A stretch of 42,267 nt of DNA from Vicinamibacteraceae bacterium (GTDB lineage: Bacteria > Acidobacteriota > Vicinamibacteria > Vicinamibacterales > UBA8438), in the NCBI GenBank assembly GCA_012271165.1, contig JAAXGX010000013.1, positions 304-42,570 on the forward strand, in the 5' to 3' direction. Made by a program: the position numbers and the translations under genes. The notes below the pieces were generated by a model. It saw only the letters and a program-made list of their open reading frames with translations. It searched no databases and was not told the origin of the DNA. Positions 27,740 to 36,022 of this stretch are shown here, one piece after another (the first letter of the stretch is position 1; each line of letters opens with the position of its first letter).

Positions 27740-28560
27740 CGTCGGTACTCGAACGTGAGACGAACCGTGAGACTGGGCTCGGTGAAGGCGGAGGGCAATC
27801 CCGGCAGCTGGTTCGTCAACAGAATGGCGCGCTGGGCGCTCATGTCGAGAGCGAAATAGCCGCTGCTGCGATCGACCGCCACCCCGGCGATGGCGCCGTC
27901 ACGCTGAATTGTAAACCGGAGCACGGTCATGCCCGGCACCTGCTGGTTCGAATTCCACTGCCGGCGTATCAGCTGCAGCATCGTGTTGAGGTACTCCGGG
28001 CAGCAGAAGTCGGACAGGCTGATCTCTCCGCCGCTGCCGCCCAGACCGCCGCCCGACAGGCCGACCCCGATCCCGCCAACCCCCGTATCGGCCATCGCCG
28101 TTCCTTCGAGCAGCTCCGGACCGCGCGTCGGCGTTCGCCCGCGGGCCTCGGCCGGCGCGGTCTCGACCTCCGTTTCGGGCTCGGGGCGGGGGGCCGGTTC
28201 CTCGACGGGCAGGATCATCTCCGGAGGCGCCGGCGTCGGCGGCTGGATCCACTGCGGGCGACGCGCCTCCTCGAGCGTCAGGAGCTGTTGAATTGGGCGC
28301 CCGCCAAGCGCCGTCTGTCCCCCTTCGCCCGGTCCCTCCGGCCCGCCCAGCCGGATGGCCATGGCAACGCCCGGAACGGGCTCCTCCCGGGTGGCGAACC
28401 AGGATGCCGGACCCAGCATCAGGGCGGCCAGCGCCAGGGCATGAGCCGCGGCGGAAACGACGAGCGTCCCCCGCAGTCCCTCGGGCTCATGTCCCCGATC
28501 CGCCAGAATCTGGGATGCCGCTTCTCTCACGGTGTGCCGCCGGCGGCGGGAGCCGCGCAT
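27736..28560 (-). CDS. TolA/TonB-like energy-transducing protein
   Basis: The 274-aa protein has a cytoplasmic basic N-terminus, one TM helix (VVSAAAHALALAALML, about residues 34-50), a proline- and glutamate-rich periplasmic linker and a Gly-rich stretch (GVGLSGGGLGGSGG). The C-terminal TonB_C-type domain reads MTVLRFTIQRDGAIAGVAVDRSSG. The context between tolR and tolB argues for a TolA role, but it lacks the long Ala/Lys/Glu helical domain II of enterobacterial TolA, so it is closer to TonB in build. A CC pair (DFCCPEYL) just before the C-terminal domain is unusual for a periplasmic segment and could be a disulphide. It starts 5 bp after tolR and overlaps tolB. Confidence 0.85.
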   Translation of the reverse strand: MRGSRRRRHTVREAASQILADRGHEPEGLRGTLVVSAAAHALALAALMLGPASWFATREEPVPGVAMAIRLGGPEGPGEGGQTALGGRPIQQLLTLEEARRPQWIQPPTPAPPEMILPVEEPAPRPEPETEVETAPAEARGRTPTRGPELLEGTAMADTGVGGIGVGLSGGGLGGSGGEISLSDFCCPEYLNTMLQLIRRQWNSNQQVPGMTVLRFTIQRDGAIAGVAVDRSSGYFALDMSAQRAILLTNQLPGLPSAFTEPSLTVRLTFEYRR

Positions 28561-28565
28561 CGTGC

Positions 28566-29033
28566 TCAGCGCCCGTCCGGAAAATCCACCACGAGCCCGA
28601 CCTCTTCCACGCCCCCCTGCTTGAGCCGGTCCATGACGCTCATCAGCTCGTCGTAGGTGATGCCCCCGTCGCCGCGGAGAAACACGTTGCGCTCCGTCCG
28701 GGCGTCCATCTCGACCGCGATGCGCTCGTGCAACGCGTCGAACGGTACCGGATCCTCATCCACCTGCACCACGCCGTCGCTGCGAAAGCTCAGCGGGACC
28801 GTGACGAACAGACGCTGGATGGTGAGCGGGTCCGCCCGCCGCGCCTCCGGCAGATTGACGTCGAGGCCCCGCTGCATCATCGGCGCCGCCACCATGAAGA
28901 CGATGAGCATCACGAGCATCACGTCCACCAGCGGAATGACGTTGATTTCGGACAGCGACGTGGCGACGCGGCGACCGCGCCGCTGCCGGCGCCCCGATCC
29001 GCCGTGATTGCTCGCAGGCTGTACCTTGGGCAA
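28566..29033 (-). CDS. tolR: ExbD/TolR-family proton-channel subunit
   Basis: TolR forms the proton-conducting motor with TolQ. It has 155 aa. After a basic tail, SEINVIPLVDVMLVMLIVFMVAAPMM holds the TM helix with its essential aspartate (LVDVMLV). A periplasmic domain with LRGDGGITYDELMSVMDRLK follows. This matches the ExbD/TolR family, and the position between tolQ and the TolA-like gene makes TolR the better name. It lies 19 bp after tolQ. Confidence 0.93.
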   Translation of the reverse strand: MPKVQPASNHGGSGRRQRRGRRVATSLSEINVIPLVDVMLVMLIVFMVAAPMMQRGLDVNLPEARRADPLTIQRLFVTVPLSFRSDGVVQVDEDPVPFDALHERIAVEMDARTERNVFLRGDGGITYDELMSVMDRLKQGGVEEVGLVVDFPDGR

Positions 29034-29052
29034 CGGGCAGTTCCAACGACTC

Positions 29053-29820
29053 CTACGAGAAGTTGCGTTCGGTGATGTTCAGGAACTCGAGCGAGAAGTC
29101 GTCCATCGCGCCGGCGAGCTCCTTTATCTTCTGCGTGAAGTGGTTGTAGAAGTAGACGGCCGGAATCGCCGCGAACAATCCGGCCGCCGTCGCGATGAGC
29201 GCCTCCGCGATCCCCGGCGCCACGACCGCCAGGCTCGTCGAGCCGGTGGCGCCGATCCCTTCGAAGGCGCTCATGATGCCCCACACGGTGCCGAACAGCC
29301 CGATGAACGGCGTGATGCTCGCCGTCGTCGCCAGAAACGCCACGCGCCGCTCCAGCTTCGCCACCTCCACGTTCGCGGCCCGCAGGAGTGCGCGGTCCAG
29401 CGCATCGAAACTCTTCAGGCGTCGGCGCGCGGCCGACTCGCTCGGCGGATCGGGGCCGTTGGACACGTCGGCCAGCCGCAACTGGGCGTTGAGCTCCACG
29501 TAGCCGGCCTGAAAGATGCCGGCCAGCGGGCTGCGCGCCAGCGACCGGCAGACCGAGTGCACGTCCGAGAACTTGCTGCTGCGTCTGAACACGTCGCGGA
29601 ACCGCGTCGTCTGGCTCTCGACGCGCCGGAATTGTCGAAGCTTGAACAGAACGACAGCCCAGGATGCGATGGAAAACAGGACGAGGATGACGAGAACGGC
29701 CTGGGACAGAAGCGAGGAACGCCCGATCAACTCGAGCACCCCGCCGCCGAAACCCTCCTCCGACGCGCTCATGCCGGCCGTTTGGAGGAGGGTAAACGCG
29801 TAATGGTCAAGAGCACGCAA
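29053..29820 (-). CDS. tolQ: ExbB/TolQ-family proton-channel subunit
   Basis: TolQ is the inner-membrane scaffold of the Tol motor. The 255-aa protein has TM1 (LSQAVLVILVLFSIASWAVVLF), a cytoplasmic domain, and the TM2/TM3 pair (TTASITPFIGLFGTVWGIMSAF and GIAEALIATAAGLFAAIPAVYFYN) containing the conserved family motif GLFGTVWGI. Start choice: TTG at 29820 has a strong GGAGGG 4 nt upstream, while the first ATG (29772) has no Shine-Dalgarno. The TTG product gains HYAFTLLQTAG, similar to family N-termini. It is first in the Tol-Pal operon. Confidence 0.92.
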   Translation of the reverse strand: MRALDHYAFTLLQTAGMSASEEGFGGGVLELIGRSSLLSQAVLVILVLFSIASWAVVLFKLRQFRRVESQTTRFRDVFRRSSKFSDVHSVCRSLARSPLAGIFQAGYVELNAQLRLADVSNGPDPPSESAARRRLKSFDALDRALLRAANVEVAKLERRVAFLATTASITPFIGLFGTVWGIMSAFEGIGATGSTSLAVVAPGIAEALIATAAGLFAAIPAVYFYNHFTQKIKELAGAMDDFSLEFLNITERNFS

Positions 29821-29874
29821 CGAACCCTCCGCACATCCGACTCTCGCGCGCCGCTCGGGCAGCGCAATCCTGTG

Positions 29875-29903
29875 AAGTTAGCACGACCGCAAGAACCTGT
29901 CAA
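29875..29903 (-). promoter_or_regulatory. Sigma70-like promoter of the Tol-Pal operon
   Basis: On the minus strand, TTGACA (29903-29898) is separated by exactly 17 bp from TAACTT (29880-29875), which is preceded by an extended -10 TGC. The -35 is a perfect consensus match. Transcription would start near 29868, about 48 nt before the tolQ TTG. Confidence 0.6.
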
Positions 29904-29979
29904 ACGTATGATAAGATGGAGCTTCCATCGCTTCGACGCCATCCTCGCCGCTGTCTCACCACCGCCGCGGACTGTGTGA

Positions 29980-31665
29980 ATGATTCGGTATCTCAGCGTC
30001 AGGAATCTTGCGATCGTCGAGCGGATCGACGTCGAGCTCGGCGCCGGCCTCACCGTGCTCACCGGCGAGACGGGCGCCGGCAAGTCGATCGTGCTCGGCG
30101 CTCTCCATCTGCTCGTCGGGGGGCGGGCGACCGCCGAGCTGGTACGCGCCGGTGAGGACAAGGCCGTCGTGCAGGCCGTGCTCGACGCGGATGACGGGCG
30201 CGAGGTCGTCCTCCGGCGCGAGGTCACCGCGCAGGGAAGGAACCGGGTGTTCATCGACGATGAGCTGACCACCGTGGGCGCCTTGCAGGCGCTCGGGAGG
30301 CAGCTCGTCGACTTCCACGGCCAGCACCGGCAGCAGACGCTTCTCGATCAGCGCACCCACCTCCCCTTGCTGGACCTGCACGGCGGACTGGCCGAGCAGG
30401 CGTCGGCCGTGGCCGCCGCGCACGGCGCCTGGCGCGAGGCCGAGGCGCGGCTGACGCAGACCCGGGGGCGCGTCGAGGAGAGGGCCGAGCGCGTCGAGCT
30501 GCTGACGTTCCAGAGTCGGGAGATCGATGACGTCGCGCCGCTGCCCGGCGAAGACGAGGAGCTGGCCGCGGCGCGGACCCGGCTCGCGAATACCGAGCGG
30601 CTGATCACGTTGTGCTCCGACGCGTACGGCGCGCTGTACGAGCAGGACGCGGCGGTGCTGGCAAGGCTCGGCCACGTGTGGCGACGAGTGGAGGAGCTGT
30701 CGGAGATCGATCCGGCGTTCGCCCGGCACCTCGCCGGCCGGGACGCCGTCGGGGCGCAGCTCGAGGACCTCGCGTTCTTCCTGCGATCGTATGCGGCGGG
30801 CATCGACGGGTCTCCGGAGCGACTGACCGAGGTCGAGTCCAGACTCGCGCTCCTGGAGCGGCTGAAGAAGAAGTACGGACCGCAACTGCAGGACGTGCTG
30901 GATCATCGACGCCGAATCGCGGCGGAGCTCGACGCCCTGGATGGCCAGGCCGCGGAGGTGGAACGGCTGACGGCCGCGGCCGGCCGGGCCCGGCAGGCGT
31001 TTCTGGACGTTGCGGCGCCACTGTCCGAGCAGCGGCGGCGAACCGCGCAAGCGCTTCGCGAGCAGCTCGCCCGCGTGCTGGCAGACCTGGCGATGCCGCA
31101 CGCCTGCGTGCAGGCCCGCTTCGCCGCCGCGCCGCTGCCAACCGAGCGCTGGAGCGCGAGAGGCATCGACGACGCCGAGCTCTACTTCTCCGCGAACCCC
31201 GGCGAGGAAGCCCGCCCGCTGGCCAGAGTAGCCTCCGGCGGCGAGCTGTCGCGGGTCATGCTGGGGCTGAAGACGCTCGCCACGACCGATCGACCCGGCA
31301 AGACGCTGATATTCGACGAGGTGGACGCCGGCATAGGCGGCGCGGTGGCCGACAGCGTGGGCCGGATGCTCCGCACGCTCGGCCGGCGCTTCCAGGTAGT
31401 GTGCGTCACCCACCTGCCGCAAATCGCGGCGTACGCCACCTCCCACCACCACGTCTCGAAGAGCGTCCGGGATGGCCGCACCGCGACGTCCGTGGAGAGT
31501 CTCGGCGAACAGGGTAGAGTAGCCGAGCTGGCCCGCCTGATGACCGGCGGCGCTTCCGTCGCGGCGCGGGAGGGAGCACGGATTCTGCTGCAGGAAAAGA
31601 CCGGGGAGAGCCCCCCCGGCTACGGAGCAGCGAGGGGTAGCAGTGGGGAAGAAGGCGTGCATTGA
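29980..31665 (+). CDS. recN: DNA repair protein RecN
   Basis: RecN is an SMC-like ATPase that gathers broken DNA ends. The 561-aa product has Walker A GETGAGKS near residue 28 (LTGETGAGKSIVLGAL), the QLVDFHGQHRQQTLLD segment, a central coiled coil, the signature ASGGELSRVMLGLK, Walker B LIFDEVDAGIGG and the switch VVCVTHLPQIAAYA. It is divergent from tolQ with 159 bp between; TATGAT at 29907-29912 is a possible -10 but has no good -35. Its last 23 bases overlap the miaB start. Confidence 0.97.
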   Translation: MIRYLSVRNLAIVERIDVELGAGLTVLTGETGAGKSIVLGALHLLVGGRATAELVRAGEDKAVVQAVLDADDGREVVLRREVTAQGRNRVFIDDELTTVGALQALGRQLVDFHGQHRQQTLLDQRTHLPLLDLHGGLAEQASAVAAAHGAWREAEARLTQTRGRVEERAERVELLTFQSREIDDVAPLPGEDEELAAARTRLANTERLITLCSDAYGALYEQDAAVLARLGHVWRRVEELSEIDPAFARHLAGRDAVGAQLEDLAFFLRSYAAGIDGSPERLTEVESRLALLERLKKKYGPQLQDVLDHRRRIAAELDALDGQAAEVERLTAAAGRARQAFLDVAAPLSEQRRRTAQALREQLARVLADLAMPHACVQARFAAAPLPTERWSARGIDDAELYFSANPGEEARPLARVASGGELSRVMLGLKTLATTDRPGKTLIFDEVDAGIGGAVADSVGRMLRTLGRRFQVVCVTHLPQIAAYATSHHHVSKSVRDGRTATSVESLGEQGRVAELARLMTGGASVAAREGARILLQEKTGESPPGYGAARGSSGEEGVH

Positions 31666-32962
31666 GACGTTCGGCTGCCAGATGAACGTTCACGACTCGG
31701 AGCGCATGGCCGGCCTGCTCGAGCAGGCCGGATACGAGCTGACGCCCGCTGTCGATGACGCCGACCTAGTCGTCGTCAATACCTGCAGCGTGCGCGAGAA
31801 GGCCGAGGACAAGCTGTTCGCCCGGCTGGACGCGCTCGGCGGCCCGCCCGAGGGCCGCCCCCTCGTGGCAGTCACCGGATGCGTCGCGCAGCAGGAGGGC
31901 AGTCGCCTGCTGGAACGGTCCGCCCGGGTCGACGTCGTCGTCGGAACCCAGGCGCTGCGGCGCCTGCCCCTGCTGGTGGACGAGGCCGCGGAGACCGGCC
32001 GGCGCCAGGTCGATGTGAACCCGTACGACGACGTCTCGTTTCCGCTCGGCATCGCGGCCCGGCGCGACCCCGTCAAGGCCTACGTCACCATCATCGAGGG
32101 CTGCAACGACTACTGTTCCTTCTGCGTGGTGCCGTACACGCGCGGCCACGAGCGGATGCGTCCGGCGCCCGACATCCTCGCCGAGGTCCGGGACGCCGCC
32201 GCCCGCGGGCACCGCGAGATACACCTGCTCGGGCAGATCGTCAACCACTACCACGACCCTGACCGGCCGGAGCGCGACTTCGCCTGGCTGCTGCATCAGG
32301 TGCACGCCGTCGATCGCGTGGAGCGCATCCGGTTCGCCAGCCCGCACCCCCGCCACGTCGACCGGCGACTGATCGAGGCCATGCGAGACCTGCCGAAGGT
32401 TTGCAAGCATCTCCATCTTCCCGTGCAATCGGGATCGTCCCGCGTGCTGCAGCAGATGCGGCGGCGCTATTCGCGCGAGACGTACCTGCAGCTCGTGGCC
32501 GAGGTCCGCGAGGCCATCCCGAACATCGCGCTATCGACCGATATGATCGTTGGGTTCCCCGGAGAGAACCCGGACGACTTCGAAGACACGTTGTCGTTGA
32601 CCGAGACGGTCCGGTTTCACGGGATGTTCTCGTTCAAGTACTCGCAGCGCCCGCACACGCTGGCCGCGAAACGCATGCCCGACACGGTTCCGGAAGGGGA
32701 GAAGACGGCGCGTCTCATGAGGCTGCAGACGCTGCAACGCGGCATTCAGGTCGCGCTCAATGCCGAGCGTGTCGGCGACGACGTCGACGTCCTCGTCGAC
32801 GCCCACAGCCGCCGGCGGCCCCAGGACCTGTCCGGCCGCACCACTCAGAACACGGTTGTGAACTTTCCCGGCAGGAGCGACTGGATCGGCAGGACGCTCA
32901 CCGTGCGCGTCGAGGGCGCCGGACCGCACAGCTTGCGCGGCACGGCAATCCGCGACGCATGA
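31643..32962 (+). CDS. miaB: tRNA-2-methylthio-N6-dimethylallyladenosine synthase MiaB
   Basis: MiaB is a radical-SAM methylthiotransferase that adds the 2-methylthio group to i6A37 in tRNA. It has 439 aa with the auxiliary-cluster cysteines C12, C48 and C80, the radical-SAM triad C154-x3-C158-x2-C161, and a C-terminal TRAM domain (GDDVDVLVDAHSRR to GRTLTVRV). The N-terminus ACIETFGCQMNVHDSERM is typical MiaB rather than RimO or MtaB. The start is a GTG inside the end of recN, with GAGGGG upstream. No miaA is in the window. Confidence 0.96.
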   Translation: MGKKACIETFGCQMNVHDSERMAGLLEQAGYELTPAVDDADLVVVNTCSVREKAEDKLFARLDALGGPPEGRPLVAVTGCVAQQEGSRLLERSARVDVVVGTQALRRLPLLVDEAAETGRRQVDVNPYDDVSFPLGIAARRDPVKAYVTIIEGCNDYCSFCVVPYTRGHERMRPAPDILAEVRDAAARGHREIHLLGQIVNHYHDPDRPERDFAWLLHQVHAVDRVERIRFASPHPRHVDRRLIEAMRDLPKVCKHLHLPVQSGSSRVLQQMRRRYSRETYLQLVAEVREAIPNIALSTDMIVGFPGENPDDFEDTLSLTETVRFHGMFSFKYSQRPHTLAAKRMPDTVPEGEKTARLMRLQTLQRGIQVALNAERVGDDVDVLVDAHSRRRPQDLSGRTTQNTVVNFPGRSDWIGRTLTVRVEGAGPHSLRGTAIRDA

Positions 32963-32983
32963 CGGAAGACCTGGAGAACTGGG

Positions 32984-33469
32984 ATGCAGATAGAGATGAC
33001 GATCAAGGGGCTGGTGATCGATCCCATCACCAACATGCCCATCGTCATATTACGCGATCAGGCAGGGCAGAAGGTGCTGCCGATCTGGGTCGGCATCTTC
33101 GAGGCCAATGCCATTGCCCTGCAGATCGAGAACATCTCGACGCCGCGCCCCATGACGCACGACCTTCTGCGCAACGTCATCAACGACCTGAACGCGGACG
33201 TCGACAAGATCGTCGTGTGCGACCTCCAGGACAACACGTTCTACGCACTGATCCACCTGCGCGTGAACGGGGAAGTCGTCGCCGTCGACGCCCGGCCCAG
33301 CGACGCCATCGCCCTCGCGCTCCGCGTCAGGGCGCCGATCTTCGTGGAAGACAAGGTCATCGACAACGCCAAGGCGATCGATTTCACCCCCGGCAAGGAC
33401 AACTCCGAGCGACTCGCCAAGTGGCTCGAGAGCCTCGATCCCGAAGATCTCGGCAAGTACAAGATGTAG
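32984..33469 (+). CDS. Bifunctional nuclease (DUF151/BFN) domain protein
   Basis: The 161-aa protein matches the BFN (DUF151) family. Diagnostic segments are LPIWVGIFEANAIALQIE, RPMTHDLLRNVI and VDARPSDAIALALRVRAPIFVED. Family members in thermophilic bacteria and plants have been described as nucleases, but most bacterial ones are uncharacterised, so activity is not assured. The start ATG at 32984 lies 21 bp after miaB and it probably shares that transcript. A perfect 18-bp palindrome lies just after its stop. Confidence 0.92.
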   Translation: MQIEMTIKGLVIDPITNMPIVILRDQAGQKVLPIWVGIFEANAIALQIENISTPRPMTHDLLRNVINDLNADVDKIVVCDLQDNTFYALIHLRVNGEVVAVDARPSDAIALALRVRAPIFVEDKVIDNAKAIDFTPGKDNSERLAKWLESLDPEDLGKYKM

Positions 33470-33472
33470 CCC

Positions 33473-33490
33473 ATGTCGGCCGGCCGACAT
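33473..33490 (+). terminator. Hairpin after the BFN gene (possible terminator)
   Basis: ATGTCGGCCGGCCGACAT is a perfect 18-bp palindrome 4 bp after the stop codon. As RNA it makes a 7-bp stem with a CCGG loop. There is no T-run right after it (TCGGTGC follows), so it is a weak intrinsic terminator at best and could equally be a DNA-binding site. Confidence 0.4.
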
Positions 33491-33570
33491 TCGGTGCAAG
33501 GCTCATTTCTTCAGGCACTTGCATCGATCGGCCGGCGGCAGTGCAGTCCACCTCCCGCAGTCCGGCGGCC

Positions 33571-33600
33571 TTGACAGCTCGCCGCGAGCTTCTCTAGAAT
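33571..33600 (+). promoter_or_regulatory. Promoter of parAB
   Basis: TTGACA (33571-33576) and TAGAAT (33595-33600) are 18 bp apart, one of the closest consensus matches in the window. Transcription would start about 50 nt before the parA ATG at 33659. Confidence 0.6.
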
Positions 33601-33658
33601 TCCTGCGGCTGCTCGTAATTTCGCGGCGCTCGCCCCGGAATCAGCGGCTTCCGCACCG

Positions 33659-34414
33659 ATGATTGTCGCCATCGCCAACCAGAAGGGCGGAGTTGGAAAG
33701 ACCACGACGGCGGTCAATCTCGCATCCGCCCTCGCGCTTCGCGGCAAGCAGACCCTCCTGATCGACCTCGACCCGCAAGCCAACAGCACGCTCGCGTACG
33801 TCGGCCGCGAGAGTCTGGAGCGGAGTCTCTACGACACCATGGCCGACGAATCGTGCGCCCTCTCCCAGGTGATCTGCGAATCGACGCAGAAGGGACTGTG
33901 GGTCGCCCCCTCCAGGATCTCGCTGGCGAAGCTGGAGGCCCGCCTCGTGGGGGAGCTGGACGCGCACTTCCGGCTGAAGGACAGAATCGACCCCGTCCTC
34001 GAGCGATTCTCGCACGTCGTCATCGATTGTCCGCCGGCCCTGGGTCTGCTGACGGTCAACGCCCTGGTCGCCGCGACGCACATTCTGATCCCGATCCAGT
34101 CCTCGTACTTCGCACTCGAAGGCACCGACGACCTGCTCGAAACGATCGAGCGGGTGCGCGCGCGGGCCAATCCGAGCCTGCAGCTGCTCGGCGTACTCGT
34201 CACCATGCACGACAAACGGACATCTCTGGCCCGTGACATACGCGAACAGATCGCCGACGTCTTCGGCGCAAAGGTCTTCAACACCGTCATCTCCAAGAGC
34301 GTCCGCCTGGAGGAGAGTCCCGCCTATCGCGAGTCGATCTTCAGCTTCGCACCCAACTCGACTGGCGCCGCCGACTACTACAGTCTTTGCGAGGAGGTGA
34401 TGGCCCGTGTCTAG
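33659..34414 (+). CDS. parA: Chromosome-partitioning ATPase ParA (Soj type)
   Basis: ParA forms ATP-dependent gradients on the nucleoid that move ParB-parS complexes. The 251-aa protein has the deviant Walker A KGGVGKTT (residues 9-16) right at the N-terminus, Walker A' LLIDLDPQANST and Walker B HVVIDCPPALGLL. It lacks the N-terminal HTH of plasmid ParA, so it is chromosomal type. No Shine-Dalgarno is evident. The stop overlaps the parB GTG by 8 bp. The usual rsmG/mnmG neighbours are not present. Confidence 0.96.
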   Translation: MIVAIANQKGGVGKTTTAVNLASALALRGKQTLLIDLDPQANSTLAYVGRESLERSLYDTMADESCALSQVICESTQKGLWVAPSRISLAKLEARLVGELDAHFRLKDRIDPVLERFSHVVIDCPPALGLLTVNALVAATHILIPIQSSYFALEGTDDLLETIERVRARANPSLQLLGVLVTMHDKRTSLARDIREQIADVFGAKVFNTVISKSVRLEESPAYRESIFSFAPNSTGAADYYSLCEEVMARV

Positions 34415-35225
34415 GCGAGGGCTGCCCCAGGCCGCCCGCATGCGCCACGACGCCCACTACGTCGACGCGCTGACTGCGGCGTCCGGTGAGCCGGTCGGCC
34501 GCATGGTGTCGATCGAGCGGCTCGATCCGAACCCGGACCAGCCGCGTCAGGCCATGGGCGACCTGTCGGAGCTGATGGCGTCCATCCAGGAGAAGGGCGT
34601 CATCGAGCCGCTCATCGTCCGCCAGCGCGACGGGCGCTTCCAGATCATCGCCGGGGAGCGGCGCTACCAGGCCGCGGTGCAGATCGGCCTGCAGGAGATG
34701 CCGGTCATCATCCGTGACGCCGACGACCGCGAGCTGATCGAGATCGCGCTGATCGAGAACCTCCAGCGCAAGGACCTCACGCCGTTCGAGGAAGCCGACG
34801 CGCTGCAGTCGCTCGTGGACCGTTTCGAGTACACCCACGAGCACTTGGCGCGACGCCTCGGCAAGGCCCGGACGTCGATTACCGAGTCGCTGGCGCTCAC
34901 GGCGATGCCCGAAGAGGTCAGGCGTCTGTGCCGACTGGCGGACATCACCTCCAAGTCGATCCTGCTGCAGGTTGCCCGCCAGTCGGACCCGCAGAAGATG
35001 GTGGAGCTCGTCGAGCAGATCGCCCAGTCCGGAATGACCCGGGCCGACGTGCGGAAGACCGCGCCGCGGCCGGCCGTCGCACGCCCGAAACCGTTCGCCT
35101 ACAAGTACGTCGCCCCATCGAAGGCGTTCAGCGTGCGCCTCCAGTTCAAGAAGTCGCGCGTCGAGCGCGACGAGCTGATCGAGGCGCTCGAGGAGCTGCT
35201 CACCGAGCTGCGGAGCGCCGGCTGA
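34407..35225 (+). CDS. parB: Chromosome-partitioning protein ParB (Spo0J type)
   Basis: ParB is a CTP-dependent DNA clamp that loads at parS. The 272-aa protein has the N-terminal CTPase domain with IERLDPNPDQPR and GERRYQAAV (GERRWRAA in most homologues, so Tyr replaces Trp), ENLQRKDLTPFEEA, an HTH region around EHLARRLGKARTSITESL, and a C-terminal helical tail for dimerisation. The start is GTG 34407, with GAGGTGATGG upstream inside parA. Co-expression with parA is clear from the 8-bp overlap. I see no sequence close to the 16-bp parS consensus in the window. Confidence 0.95.
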   Translation: MSRRGLPQAARMRHDAHYVDALTAASGEPVGRMVSIERLDPNPDQPRQAMGDLSELMASIQEKGVIEPLIVRQRDGRFQIIAGERRYQAAVQIGLQEMPVIIRDADDRELIEIALIENLQRKDLTPFEEADALQSLVDRFEYTHEHLARRLGKARTSITESLALTAMPEEVRRLCRLADITSKSILLQVARQSDPQKMVELVEQIAQSGMTRADVRKTAPRPAVARPKPFAYKYVAPSKAFSVRLQFKKSRVERDELIEALEELLTELRSAG

Positions 35226-35284
35226 GGCGACTCGTCGACCCCGCCCGCCATTCTCGCGGAACGCCGACTCTCGTTGCAGGCAGG

Positions 35285-35308
35285 CGTGCGGCTTGCGGCC
35301 GCCGCATG
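35285..35308 (+). terminator. Stem-loop after parB
   Basis: CGTGCGGC, an 8-nt loop and GCCGCATG can pair as an 8-bp GC-rich stem (one G-U). It lies about 60 nt after the parB stop and has no T-tract, so a terminator role is only suggested by position. Confidence 0.25.
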
Positions 35309-35424
35309 ACGAGGCTGAAGAGGCGTTGCAGCGCGGCCGGATCCGCGTTGGTTAACATAACACCCCTTATTGGACCCCGGAGATCAGGCGGCCGGACGCC
35401 CGGATTTGCCCGTTGCTGGCGCTC

Positions 35425-35715
35425 ATGCTGCAGGACCTCCACCGGGCCCTGATCCGACTCGGGCAGATCGCCATCAAGTACGGGACCGACCGCCGCGCAA
35501 CCAGCTTGGTCGACTACCTGACGACGGACGAGGGCACCCCGGAGGATCGCTGGCCCCTGGCTCCGGACGAGCCCCAGCCGGATCCGACGCCGCATGCCCG
35601 GTTCGTGAAGCGCCGCGAGACGGCGAAGGCCGAAGGCGGAAAGACGGCGAATCGACGGAAACAGAACGTGAAGACGGGACGCGCCGCGCTCGGCCTGCCC
35701 CTCCCCCCCGTTTGA
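35425..35715 (+). CDS. Hypothetical protein
   Basis: This is a short ORF (96 aa from ATG 35425; TTG 35413 is four codons earlier). Third codon positions are strongly G/C, like the genes around it, which supports real coding. The first half is helical (DLHRALIRLGQIAIKYG) and the second half is charged and basic (VKRRETAKAEGGKTANRRKQNVKTG). No Shine-Dalgarno is visible at either start and I recognise no family. It has no signal peptide or TM helix. It could be a remnant of a longer gene, since the frame is open upstream to 35356 without a start. Confidence 0.4.
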   Translation: MLQDLHRALIRLGQIAIKYGTDRRATSLVDYLTTDEGTPEDRWPLAPDEPQPDPTPHARFVKRRETAKAEGGKTANRRKQNVKTGRAALGLPLPPV

Positions 35716-35755
35716 ACCGCGCGTGCCGACCTCGCGCACGCCGTGGCTCGACCGG

Positions 35756-35761
35756 TAGACT
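35756..35761 (+). promoter_or_regulatory. Candidate -10 before the 62-aa membrane protein
   Basis: CGGTAGACT resembles the TGGTAnACT words seen before mutS, lptF and the SLATT-like gene, although the T of the TGn extension is replaced by C. It is 18 nt before the ATG at 35780. No clear -35. Confidence 0.25.
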
Positions 35762-35779
35762 TCCACGGGAGGAGGGGCC

Positions 35780-35968
35780 ATGAATCGGCATGTGTGGCAA
35801 CTCGTGGCAGCGCTCGGGGTAATGCTCATGGCGTACGCATGGGCCGACGACAGACTCTACGCAGAGGTGTTCGACGTCGACGTCGGTGCGGAGGTGTTCG
35901 CCATCGGCGCCGGCGCCGTGACGGCTGGCCTGCTGTTCTGGCGTGACCCACCGCGGATGTCCAGTTGA
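35780..35968 (+). CDS. Small two-helix membrane protein
   Basis: The 62-aa product is almost entirely two hydrophobic helices (VWQLVAALGVMLMAYAW and VFAIGAGAVTAGLLFW) joined by an acidic loop (DDRLYAEVFDVDVGAE), with a short polar tail (RDPPRMSS). The ATG is preceded by GGGAGGAGGGG, an excellent Shine-Dalgarno, which makes it convincing as a gene despite its size. I recognise no family. It stands alone between short intergenic gaps in the accessory stretch after parB. Confidence 0.7.
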   Translation: MNRHVWQLVAALGVMLMAYAWADDRLYAEVFDVDVGAEVFAIGAGAVTAGLLFWRDPPRMSS

Positions 35969-36022
35969 CCCGCCGTTCGCCCGCCGGCCACGCGCGTTTT
36001 CCGCGATCTGGGCTGCACCCGC

